Assembly: GCF_042649125.1 (NCBI RefSeq)
Contig: NZ_JBHRYQ010000001.1
Span: 1,550,001-1,614,000, forward strand
From: Leadbetterella lacunae
GTDB taxonomy: Bacteria; Bacteroidota; Bacteroidia; Cytophagales; Spirosomataceae
Direction of reading: 5' to 3'
Length of the DNA stretch: 64,000 nucleotides
In this document: piece by piece, positions 8,601-16,550 of the stretch
Position numbering within the stretch: the stretch's first letter is position 1
Layout of the letters: every line of letters begins with the position of its first letter
Notes under the pieces: generated by a model
What the model was told of the DNA's origin: nothing
The model's database searches: none
The model's input: the letters and a program-made list of their open reading frames with translations, nothing else
Translations under genes and position numbers: made by a program

Positions 8601-10137
8601 GAAACAAGATTGGGGATTAAACGAAATATGGAATGAACTAATAACTCCGAGATTTGAACGGTTAAATGAAATATCAAAGTCTAATGATTTTGGACAATGG
8701 GAAAACAAGCAAGGCAAAAATATTTTTCAAATATCTGTTCCAGAAAAAATAGCCAAAGGATTTTCTAAAAAACGAATCGACCATCGCCATCATGCATTAG
8801 ATGCACTAGTGATTGCATGTATCACAAAAGACCATGTAAATTATTTAAACTCTTTAAACTCTAAAAATGACAATCATGGATTAGTCTCGAAGCTTAGAAA
8901 AATAGAAGAATATACAAAAGATGGCAAAACAAGAAAAGCAGCTAAAGACTACCTTAAACCTTGGAAAAACTTTACGATTGAGGCATTAGTGCATCTTTCT
9001 AAAACTATAGTTAGCTTTAAACAAAATACCAAGGTTATAAAAAAAGCTGTAAATAAATACGAAAAAATAATAGACGGCAAAAAAACAAAAGTAACCCAAA
9101 CCAAAGGTGAAAACTGGGCAATAAGAAAGCCAATGCACGCAGAAACTGTAAGTGGAAAGGTTTTATTAAAGCGAGTTAAAGAAACAAAAGTGTCAATCAG
9201 TAGCGTACTTGAAGATATTAACCTCGTTGTAGATTCTGAAATAAAAAAGATACTAAAGGAAAAAGCTACCTTTTATAATGGAAACCTTAGTGGTTTCAAA
9301 AAACACCTCAAAGAATCTCCGATTATTATAGATAAAGAAAAAATAGATAAAGTTGAAATCTTTGAATTTATTGAAGCCACTGCCACACGCAAAAAACTAG
9401 ATACCACTTTTGACGAAAAACGAATTTTGAAAATTACAGACACCGATATTCAGAAAATATTATTAAATCACCTCGCCCAAGGAGAATATCAAAATGTAAG
9501 AGATGAAAAGAAAAACCTAATACCCGCACACGAACTGGCATTTAATGAGGAAGGATTAGCGGCTCTTAATCAAAATATAGTAGAACTAAATGGTGGCAAG
9601 AAGCATCAACCTATTAAAAAAGTGCGAATATTTGAAGAAGGTAGTAAGTTTGCTTTGGGCGAAACAGGAAACAAAAAAGACAAATATGTAGAAGCTGCTA
9701 AAGGCACTAATTTGTTTTTTGCAGTATACGTAAACTCGGAAGGTAAAAGAAACTTTAAAACAATACCTTTAAATGAAGTTATAGAAAGCCAAAAATTAGG
9801 ATTAAACATTGCACCTGAAGAAGATGAAAATTCTAATAAACTTGTATTTACATTGTCTCCAAACGACTTGGTTTATTGCCCAACTGAAGAAGAAATGGCA
9901 CAACCATTCCAATTAGAAATCCATAATGCCTCCAAAACACAATCAGAAAGAATTTACAAGCTAGTTAGTTTTTCTGGCTCTCAAGCTTTTTTTGTTCAAA
10001 ATAGTATCGCAACTATGATTGCAGATAAAATAGAATTTTCTGCACTCAATAAAACCGAAAAATCAATCGATGGCATTATGATAAAATCAGTTTGCTGGAA
10101 ATTAAAAATAAATCGCCTTGGAAAGTTAGAGAAATAA
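5641..10137 (+). CDS. cas9: Type II-C CRISPR-associated endonuclease Cas9
   Basis: The 1498-residue RNA-guided nuclease has all catalytic parts: RuvC-I with D8 in GLDLGTNSIGWAL; an Arg-rich bridge helix around residues 60-85; RuvC-II with E727 in IHVELGRE; an HNH domain with H850, N864 and N873 in IEHIFPQSRFFDDSMTNK; and RuvC-III with H1051 and D1054 in DHRHHALDALV. The residue before the HNH histidine is Glu849, where S. pyogenes Cas9 has Asp839. The C-terminal ~430 residues should hold the PAM-interacting region. The length is typical of the long Bacteroidota II-C branch and far above Neisseria or Campylobacter enzymes. The tracrRNA lies just upstream, and cas1 starts 47 bp downstream. No csn2 or cas4 is present, hence subtype II-C. 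Confidence 0.98.
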   Translation: MKKILGLDLGTNSIGWALVNLDFDTKNGNIEGLGSRIIPMTQDVLGKFDSGVSISQTAERTGYRGVRRLRQRLLLRRERLHRVLNILGFLPEHYKESIDFENKLGKIKPELEPKLAYSKDDKGNFTFLFESSFLEMVNDFKSQGKEDLKIPYDWTIYYLRKKALTRAITKEELAWLILNFNQKRGYYQLRGEEEANESSGKIEEFYKLKVKDVREREKGKSGIWYDVILENDWIYKRESKTPLNSWIGSEKEFIVTTELNEDGSIKRNKENEEKRSFRAPKEDDWNLLKIRTEKSILDTDKTVGAYIYDSLLENPSQKIKGELVRTIERKFYKSEFIKILKSQTQFHPELQDEKHFSECVNHLYKNNEAHRNNIKNRNFEYLFTSDIIFYQRPLKSKTSLISDCKLEFREFSKNGILIKQPLKCVPKSHPLFQEFRLWQFIQNLKIFKKDPIDDIDLSSDYLNNEEALTHLFEILNDKKDITQKQFLAIYKLKEDNFKWNYVEDKTYPCNETRNLFLSKTLKIEGFEKAFFTPKVTEELWHILYSVSDKIEIESAIHKFASKHGLTEEFEKIFSKLPPFKNEYGAYSLKAIKKLLPLMRTGKFWSKENIALKTLNKIENVINGVYDEKISLRFREKAVNFTEIDHFRALPLWFASYVVYDRHSESNDLKKWNSPNDIENYLKKEFRQHSLRNPIVEQVITETLRVVRDIWNEYGNGKANFFDEIHVELGREMKNPADKRKQISEQVSRNENTNIRIRAILEELKSQGLKDIRPYSPSQQEILKIYEDGVYSNESRKDELETIEKIRRNSKPTSSEIQKYKLWLDQGYISPYTGNIIKLSDLFTTKYQIEHIFPQSRFFDDSMTNKIICESEVNALKDNQTAMEFILKHGGETVTLNGGKNVKISEVKKYEEHVKSYFTKNKTKLKNLLSVDIPESFINRQLNDSRYISKVIKNYLSNIVRADNNEKLEIEAISKNVVPVTGSITSQMKQDWGLNEIWNELITPRFERLNEISKSNDFGQWENKQGKNIFQISVPEKIAKGFSKKRIDHRHHALDALVIACITKDHVNYLNSLNSKNDNHGLVSKLRKIEEYTKDGKTRKAAKDYLKPWKNFTIEALVHLSKTIVSFKQNTKVIKKAVNKYEKIIDGKKTKVTQTKGENWAIRKPMHAETVSGKVLLKRVKETKVSISSVLEDINLVVDSEIKKILKEKATFYNGNLSGFKKHLKESPIIIDKEKIDKVEIFEFIEATATRKKLDTTFDEKRILKITDTDIQKILLNHLAQGEYQNVRDEKKNLIPAHELAFNEEGLAALNQNIVELNGGKKHQPIKKVRIFEEGSKFALGETGNKKDKYVEAAKGTNLFFAVYVNSEGKRNFKTIPLNEVIESQKLGLNIAPEEDENSNKLVFTLSPNDLVYCPTEEEMAQPFQLEIHNASKTQSERIYKLVSFSGSQAFFVQNSIATMIADKIEFSALNKTEKSIDGIMIKSVCWKLKINRLGKLEK

Positions 10138-10149
10138 AATTGGCATATC

Positions 10150-10184
10150 ATTTGTAATGGCTTTATTATAAAGCCATTACAAAT
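10150..10184. repeat. 35-bp inverted repeat between cas9 and cas1, ending at the cas1 start codon
   Basis: The 17-base arms 10150-10166 and 10168-10184 are exact complements around one central base (left arm ATTTGTAATGGCTTTAT). The right arm ends on the base before the cas1 ATG at 10185. As RNA it would fold into a stem that hides the cas1 ribosome entry region; as DNA it is a near-perfect palindrome that could bind a dimeric protein. No T-tract follows, so it is not a standard terminator. Confidence 0.85.
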
Positions 10185-11117
10185 ATGATAAAACGCACAT
10201 TATACTTCGGAAATCCATCGTATCTATCGATGCGAAACGAGCAACTGGTACTAAAATACCCTGCTGTAGAAAAAAACTCGGGCAATCAGGTTCATTATAA
10301 AAAAGAAGCAGAAACTACAGTACCGATAGAAGACATCGGGATGATCATCATAGACCACAGGCAAATTACCATTACCCATGATCTGTGTGAAAAACTAATA
10401 GAAAACAATTCGGCCATAGTTTGGTGTGATGCCAAACACCATCCTACAGGCATGACTTTGCCTTTTGCGGCTAACGATACCCTCGCAGAAAAAACGAGAT
10501 ATCAAATTGAATCTTCTGAACCACTAAAAAAACAGCTTTGGAAACAAACCATAGAGGCCAAAATATTAAACCAAGCGGCAGTTTTAAACCACTTTGAGCT
10601 CCCAAATGCCGACCTTGGCTTTTTAGCCACACAGGTTTTAAGTGGAGACACCGGAAATATAGAAGGAAGGGCGGCTGCAAAGTACTGGAACAAACTATTG
10701 GAACCATTTGAAACTACCCGAGGCCGATTTGACGGTCCACCAAATAACTTCCTTAACTACGGCTACGCCATACTTAGAGCCACTGTGGCTCGGAGCCTAG
10801 TTGGTAGTGGCTTATTGCCGGTATTGGGCATACATCATCGAAACAAATACAACCCCTATTGCCTAGCTGACGACATTATGGAGCCCTATAGGCCGATAGT
10901 GGACCTACACGTATTTGAATATATAAACAAAGAGGAGTTTCTGCCCGAATTGCTCGGAAAGTCTGAAAAGGCTCATATTTTAAACCTGCTAAATATAGAT
11001 GTAGAAATAGAAGGCAAAAAAAGTCCTTTAATGGTTGGGGTGCAACGCACCACTTCTTCCCTAATGAAATGTTTTATGGGTGAAACTAGAAAAATCTTGT
11101 ATCCAACGCTCAATTAA
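10185..11117 (+). CDS. cas1: CRISPR-associated integrase Cas1 (type II)
   Basis: The 310-residue protein is the metal-dependent integrase that inserts new spacers together with Cas2. The probable metal ligands are E160 (GNIEGRAAAKYW), H217 or H218 (GIHHRNKYNP) and E233 (DDIMEPYRP), in the order and spacing of Cas1. The N-terminal beta domain starts RTLYFGNPSYLS, as in type II Cas1. It is translated from an ATG directly after the inverted repeat at 10150-10184, and cas2 begins one base after its stop, so cas1 and cas2 are tightly coupled. Confidence 0.97.
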   Translation: MIKRTLYFGNPSYLSMRNEQLVLKYPAVEKNSGNQVHYKKEAETTVPIEDIGMIIIDHRQITITHDLCEKLIENNSAIVWCDAKHHPTGMTLPFAANDTLAEKTRYQIESSEPLKKQLWKQTIEAKILNQAAVLNHFELPNADLGFLATQVLSGDTGNIEGRAAAKYWNKLLEPFETTRGRFDGPPNNFLNYGYAILRATVARSLVGSGLLPVLGIHHRNKYNPYCLADDIMEPYRPIVDLHVFEYINKEEFLPELLGKSEKAHILNLLNIDVEIEGKKSPLMVGVQRTTSSLMKCFMGETRKILYPTLN

Positions 11118-11118
11118 A

Positions 11119-11457
11119 ATGAACTTAGACAGACTAAATCAATACAGAATTATGTGGGTAATCGTATATTTTGACCTTCCGACCGAAACCAAAAAAGATA
11201 AAAAAGCCTATCAAGAGTTCAGAAAAGGTTTACAAAGAGACGGTTTTAGAATGATGCAGTACTCGGTATATTTTAGACATTGCAACAGCCGCGAAAACGC
11301 TGAGGTGCACAAACGGAGAGTGAAAAACCAAATGCCAGCCAAAGGAAACATAATCATGTTTGAAATCACGGATGCTCAATTTGGAAGAATGGAGTTTTAT
11401 GAAGGCTACAAACGAAGTGCCTCAAAAGAAAACCCACAGCAATTAGAGATGTTTTAA
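11119..11457 (+). CDS. cas2: CRISPR-associated protein Cas2
   Basis: The protein has 112 residues from the ATG at 11119. An in-frame ATG at 11080 lies inside cas1, and the extra 13 residues do not look like Cas2. The N-terminal ferredoxin strand MWVIVYFDLPTETKKDKKAYQEFRKGL contains the conserved Asp after the first strand, and MMQYSVYFRHC follows. Cas2 dimers bridge two Cas1 dimers in the spacer-integration complex. The one-base gap to cas1 indicates translational coupling. Confidence 0.95.
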   Translation: MNLDRLNQYRIMWVIVYFDLPTETKKDKKAYQEFRKGLQRDGFRMMQYSVYFRHCNSRENAEVHKRRVKNQMPAKGNIIMFEITDAQFGRMEFYEGYKRSASKENPQQLEMF

Positions 11458-11460
11458 ACC

Positions 11461-11486
11461 AAAAAATGCCCCAAGCCGGGGCATTT
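11461..11486 (-). terminator. Terminator for minus-strand (crRNA) transcription between the array and cas2
   Basis: AAATGCCCC (11464-11472) and GGGGCATTT (11478-11486) form a 9-bp stem with loop AAGCC. On the minus strand the stem is followed by six Ts (11466-11461, partly overlapping the stem); on the plus strand only the three stem Ts are present. The hairpin is best suited to stopping transcripts leaving the array towards cas2, though it could also end the cas mRNA. Confidence 0.75.
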
Positions 11487-11564
11487 AAAGCTGATACTTA
11501 TTTGATTTTTTATTTCTATTTTTCGAAATAACTAACTGACTATATGATATTTACGAACTAGTAT
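11487..11564. promoter_or_regulatory. AT-rich leader-like region next to the first repeat
   Basis: This 78-bp AT-rich segment lies between the hairpin and the first intact repeat on the cas side. Its position next to cas1-cas2 and to undecayed repeats suits a leader where spacers are added. No motif proves this, and it carries no obvious promoter for minus-strand crRNA synthesis. Confidence 0.4.
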
Positions 11565-14500
11565 GTTGCAATAAATATCAATAAGTCAATGTACGAAAGC
11601 AAATCACAACTCAGTTCCAAAATCAGCACCAGCTCCTCCGTTGCAATAAATATCAATAAGTCAATGTACGAAAGCAAATCACAACCACTTTTTAATTGTA
11701 GTAGGCAAAGCAACTGTTGCAATAAATATCAATAAGTCAATGTACGAAAGCAAATCACAACAGAATTATCTTTCGGAAATGTACGAAAGTAGTTGCAATA
11801 AATATCAATAAGTCAATGTACGAAAGCAAATCACAACACGGTAGGTATAGTTTTACCCGATACTACCGTTGCAATAAATATCAATAAGTCAATGTACGAA
11901 AGCAAATCACAACGAGGACTTTGAAGGATTAGCAGATCGGATTGTTGCAATAAATATCAATAAGTCAATGTACGAAAGCAAATCACAACGGGTATGGAGA
12001 AGAAAATGGTACCATATAAGTTGCAATAAATATCAATAAGTCAATGTACGAAAGCAAATCACAACTATCAAAGCCTCCGCTAATTGTTTCCGCTGGTTGC
12101 AATAAATATCAATAAGTCAATGTACGAAAGCAAATCACAACACTTCGGAAAGATTGGGAGGTGCTGAAGGAGTTGCAATAAATATCAATAAGTCAATGTA
12201 CGAAAGCAAATCACAACAAGAATATGATGCATTGATACAGTCAAAAGTTGCAATAAATATCAATAAGTCAATGTACGAAAGCAAATCACAACATAATATA
12301 GAAATGTTTGAAAAATGGAAACGTTGCAATAAATATCAATAAGTCAATGTACGAAAGCAAATCACAACTTTGCAGGTGCGGCAGGTGCGGCAGCCTTAGT
12401 TGCAATAAATATCAATAAGTCAATGTACGAAAGCAAATCACAACATATCCAAAATCACCCCCTACCTGTCACAGTTGCAATAAATATCAATAAGTCAATG
12501 TACGAAAGCAAATCACAACCTACTTTTCTCTTATCAGTAACCTCACGCCGTTGCAATAAATATCAATAAGTCAATGTACGAAAGCAAATCACAACTATGC
12601 CACCTTATATTATTATGAAAAAGACGTTGCAATAAATATCAATAAGTCAATGTACGAAAGCAAATCACAACGCATAATCACACTATAAGAATGCAACAAA
12701 AGTTGCAATAAATATCAATAAGTCAATGTACGAAAGCAAATCACAACGGTGTCGTATGAGTATATAGTGAACGAGATGTTGCAATAAATATCAATAAGTC
12801 AATGTACGAAAGCAAATCACAACCCAAACATCCACACACTACGAAAAGGATAAGTTGCAATAAATATCAATAAGTCAATGTACGAAAGCAAATCACAACG
12901 ATTAAAGGTATCCCTTATACTTGAAATTTGTTGCAATAAATATCAATAAGTCAATGTACGAAAGCAAATCACAACCGTCTTCTATTGAATACACCTCTAA
13001 GTCTGTTGCAATAAATATCAATAAGTCAATGTACGAAAGCAAATCACAACCCTTTTACCCATACTAAAAATAAATAAGGTGTTGCAATAAATATCAATAA
13101 GTCAATGTACGAAAGCAAATCACAACAATACACCAATCATAATGCTCGGTTAGTTTGTTGCAATAAATATCAATAAGTCAATGTACGAAAGCAAATCACA
13201 ACATTTTATAATGCTTTATTACGAAATTACACGTTGCAATAAATATCAATAAGTCAATGTACGAAAGCAAATCACAACACGAAAGCGAAGACCCTAGTAA
13301 GTACGATTAGTTGCAATAAATATCAATAAGTCAATGTACGAAAGCAAATCACAACAACTATCGAACTATACAACTGCTCACCTTTGTTGCAATAAATATC
13401 AATAAGTCAATGTACGAAAGCAAATCACAACAGCAACTGCCATCTGAAGTTATGTACTTGTGTTGCAATAAATATCAATAAGTCAATGTACGAAAGCAAA
13501 TCACAACGGGATATTGTTACTACTCCGACTTGTTCGGGTTGCAATAAATATCAATAAGTCAATGTACGAAAGCAAATCACAACGGTATTTATATCTTATG
13601 GCCAAAATCTCAAGTTGCAATAAATATCAATAAGTCAATGTACGAAAGCAAATCACAACATAGGCTTCGAAGGTTGTTCAGGTCGAGAAGTTGCAATAAA
13701 TATCAATAAGTCAATGTACGAAAGCAAATCACAACACAAACGGCTTCGAACCTTCACAAGTTTACGTTGCAATAAATATCAATAAGTCAATGTACGAAAG
13801 CAAATCACAACATAGATTCACCTTCCTCTAATTTACCTCCGGTTGCAATAAATATCAATAAGTCAATGTACGAAAGCAAATCACAACTGTTGCTACCTGC
13901 ATACTTATTTTTCTTTAGTTGCAATAAATATCAATAAGTCAATGTACGAAAGCAAATCACAACTTTAATACGATAAACCCCAGCAGGGTCATTGTTGCAA
14001 TAAATATCAATAAGTCAATGTACGAAAGCAAATCACAACTTCCGACGGTTTTATCTCTGCCGTGTTCACTTGTTGCAATAAATATCAATAAGTCAATGTA
14101 CGAAAGCAAATCACAACGAAGGCGTGGGATGATAGGGTTAAGTAGTGGTTGCAATAAATATCAATAAGTCAATGTACGAAAGCAAATCACAACAAGAATC
14201 AATTTTTGAACTGTAAATTTCGAGTTGCAATAAATATCAATAAGTCAATGTACGAAAGCAAATCACAACGTACTAACCGTCATATAAAAAAAATTTGTTG
14301 TTGCAATAAATATCAATAAGTCAATGTACGAAAGCAAATCACAACTTTATTGCTATTCGATTTTAATTGCTTGGCGTTGCAATAAATATCAATAAGTCAA
14401 TGTACGAAAGCAAATCACAACGTGCTCGTCTGAGCCTTAAATTCTGGCATTGTTGCAATAAATATCAATAAGTCAATGTACGAAAGCAAATCACAACAAC

Positions 14501-15359
14501 GGGCAAACCGCTTGTTATATCTCTAAGTTGCAATAAATATCAATAAGTCAATGTACGAAAGCAAATCACAACGAGATTGAGAGTGGCTTACAACAATAGC
14601 TGTTGCAATAAATATCAATAAGTCAATGTACGAAAGCAAATCACAACTCTTTTGGTGTGATGTTACCGTGAACGGAAGTTGCAATAAATATCAATAAGTC
14701 AATGTACGAAAGCAAATCACAACGTATCGGTTCAGACATTCACGACTTTTTACGTTGCAATAAATATCAATAAGTCAATGTACGAAAGCAAATCACAACT
14801 TTCAAAACGTATTCTTTCGGCTCGGTTAGGTTGCAATAAATATCAATAAGTCAATGTACGAAAGCAAATCACAACGGCGTGGAATGCAGGAGATTGACAT
14901 GAGTTGTTGCAATAAATATCAATAAGTCAATGTACGAAAGCAAATCACAACAAACGGCCTTTATTACGTGTAAAAATATGAGTTGCAATAAATATCAATA
15001 AGTCAATGTACGAAAGCAAATCACAACTTATTCTTCTTTGAATATTACCAGAGGTTCGTTGCAATAAATATCAATAAGTCAATGTACGAAAGCAAATCAC
15101 AACTAAGGAGTTGAGGTTTTATTAATTATGGCAGTTGCAATAAATATCAATAAGTCAATGTACGAAAGCAAATCACAACTTATTACCCTAACCAACAAAC
15201 AGCATAAGGTTGCAATAAATATCAATAAGTCAATGTACGAAAGCAAATCACAACGTGTTTAGCCTGGCGATTAGGTCGAATTCTGTTGCAATAAATATCA
15301 ATAAGTCAATGTACGAAAGCAAATCACAACACGCCCCGTTTGCAAATCTAACCTCCATT
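11565..15359 (-). CRISPR. Type II-C CRISPR array, 50 intact repeats and 50 spacers
   Basis: The 46-bp repeat starts GTTGCAATAAATATC and ends AAAGCAAATCACAAC on the plus strand, and it appears identical in all 50 copies. Spacers are 30 nt except eight of 29, one of 31 and one of 32; these lengths sum exactly to the 3795 bp between the first repeat and the first degenerate one. All spacers differ from each other. The strand is given as minus because the tracrRNA anti-repeat pairs with the repeat read on the minus strand, which then begins GTTGTGATTTGCTTTCGT. Type II crRNAs keep the repeat 3' of the spacer, so minus is the only productive orientation. The reading frames that run through repeats here are artefacts. 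Confidence 0.98.
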
Positions 15360-15566
15360 GTTGCAATAAATATCAATAAGTCAACCGGGGTCGCGTACGA
15401 CTACGAAAGCTATTCATATTCGGTTCTCGGCTACGCTCGAACTGACTGAAGCTGCAATAAATATCAATAAGTCAACCGGGGTCGCGTCCGACTACTAAAG
15501 CAAATCACATTCGGTTCTCGGCTACGCTCGAACTGACTGAAATTGTAATAAATATAAAAATATCAA
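15360..15566 (-). repeat. Degenerate end of the CRISPR array: two expanded 91-bp units and a remnant
   Basis: Two units start at 15360 and 15451 with repeat bases 1-25 (near-)intact. In both, the TG that follows is replaced by 17 bp (CCGGGGTCGCG, then T(A/C)CGAC), giving 91-bp periodicity instead of 76. Each is followed by the same 30-nt 'spacer' (CGGTTCTCGG then CTACGCTCGAACTGACTGAA, at 15421-15450 and 15512-15541). A third, heavily mutated repeat start lies at 15542-15566. The rest of the repeat is badly damaged in the first unit and mildly in the second. The inserted sequence is much more GC-rich than its surroundings and looks like dispersed REP-type DNA. Confidence 0.85.
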
Positions 15567-15764
15567 AAATCCCTCAATTGACCTCAATTACCTCCCTTAC
15601 CTCCCTCCAAATATAATGCAATCTACATATTTTTTGGCTTAAATTTTTCAATATTTGCCCTCCCTCCTAAGCATATTCTAATACTCAATTTGCTAGGAAA
15701 GATATTATTTCAAATAAATATTTCGGAGATTGCATTTTTTTTCTAAAACAAATTAAAAATATAA
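15567..15764. promoter_or_regulatory. Region beyond the array with C/T-rich tracts and a possible minus-strand promoter
   Basis: Two pyrimidine tracts (15591-15608 and 15658-15667) read GGAGGGAGG-like on the minus strand. Between them, TATATTTG on the minus strand (15615-15608) fits TAnnTTTG and would drive transcription into the degenerate repeats and the array; no good -33 partner was found. A single ATTCTAAT at 15675-15682, with a poor neighbour 11 bp before it, resembles the operator sites described at 16469. No gene is seen here. Confidence 0.4.
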
Positions 15765-16475
15765 ATGGGTGTATATTCATACGCTTGGCGTTTTGCGTCG
15801 ATCCTACTTTTTTGCTTTCTTACTTTTGTACAGGCTGCGGCTCAGGATTCTGACGCAGGCACTTGGAATATTATCACTTTAAAAACCATCTTCTCGCCAA
15901 AATGGAGTGCATTTGCTGAGGGGCAGCTGCGGTCGCTGAGGTTTTATAATGATTTTCATTATCACGAGTTTAAGGCAGGTGCCGTCTACAAAGCCCACCC
16001 AAATGCCACCGTGGCCCTTGCCTTTGGCAAATATGACACCTATGCCTCGGGTGGAAACTTTGAAACTCCAAAAAACAATGCCGAATACCGCCTTTGGCCC
16101 CAATTTTTCGTTACCCAAAATCTGAATAAACTCAAGTTTGAGAACCGAACTCGGGTAGAATTTAGATTTACTTCAAATGGCTATCGCAACAGATTTAGAA
16201 ACAGAATAGGATTAAGTTATCCCCTCATAAAAACCAAGAAAAAGGCTCCGAAACTAGAGGTAGCGATTTATAACGAATTGTTTTTTACAAATACCGAACC
16301 CTATTTTGAAAGAAACAGGGCTTCTGTAAATCTATTTTATCACCTCAATTCTAGCAGTAACATTATGCTCGGTTATTTGCAGCAGTTTGACTACAAAATA
16401 AACGACGAAACCGGAAAAGGGTTTATTCAGATGGGATATTCGAAAACCTTAAATTTTAGTAAAAAGAAATTCTAA
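15765..16475 (+). CDS. DUF2490 family secreted/outer-membrane beta-barrel-like protein
   Basis: The 236-residue protein has a signal peptide ending near QAAAQ. The rest is rich in alternating aromatic and charged strands (GTWNIITLKTIFSPKWSAFAEGQLRS, FKAGAVYKAHPNATVALAFGKYDTY, FENRTRVEFRF, RFRNRIGLSYPL), as in DUF2490 proteins, which are predicted small outer-membrane barrels of unknown function. The stop codon lies inside the first operator half-site in front of the response regulator gene, so this gene directly abuts that regulatory region. The ATG at 15765 gives a clean signal peptide. Confidence 0.82.
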   Translation: MGVYSYAWRFASILLFCFLTFVQAAAQDSDAGTWNIITLKTIFSPKWSAFAEGQLRSLRFYNDFHYHEFKAGAVYKAHPNATVALAFGKYDTYASGGNFETPKNNAEYRLWPQFFVTQNLNKLKFENRTRVEFRFTSNGYRNRFRNRIGLSYPLIKTKKKAPKLEVAIYNELFFTNTEPYFERNRASVNLFYHLNSSSNIMLGYLQQFDYKINDETGKGFIQMGYSKTLNFSKKKF

Positions 16476-16509
16476 GGGCATTCTAATTCAATTGTAATAT
16501 TATTCTAAC
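16469..16509. promoter_or_regulatory. Four 11-bp-phased operator half-sites upstream of the response regulator gene
   Basis: ATTCTAAG (16469), ATTCTAAT (16480), ATTGTAAT (16491) and ATTCTAAC (16502) start exactly 11 bp apart. Direct repeats at one-helical-turn spacing are the usual binding pattern of OmpR/PhoB-type regulators. The fourth site starts 18 bp before the -7-like box at 16520. The same arrangement recurs before the SPFH gene at 18597-18637. Confidence 0.8.
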
Positions 16510-16519
16510 TTGGCTGGTC

Positions 16520-16527
16520 TATTTTTA
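16520..16527 (+). promoter_or_regulatory. Putative -7 element of the two-component operon
   Basis: TATTTTTA differs from TAnnTTTG only in the last base. It sits 18 bp downstream of the start of the fourth operator half-site, the same offset as at the SPFH promoter, and 24 bases before the ATG. Confidence 0.55.
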
Positions 16528-16550
16528 CTTTTAAATAAAGCAAAGACTCA

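Noticed and set aside
5641..11457. Type II-A or II-B classification
   Set aside because: No csn2 or cas4 gene accompanies cas9, cas1 and cas2; the locus is complete without them.
11611..15359. Self-targeting spacers against genes in this window
   Set aside because: On reading, no spacer was recognised in any gene here, but an exhaustive match search was not possible.
12135..15449. Several reading frames of 62-65 codons running through the CRISPR repeats on both strands
   Set aside because: They are made of translated repeats and spacers (e.g. VAININKSMYESKSQ) and start or stop at spacer accidents.
15664..15682. Operator array before the DUF2490 gene like that at 16469
   Set aside because: Only one good ATTCTAAT and one poor neighbour at 11 bp; no -7 box at the expected offset.
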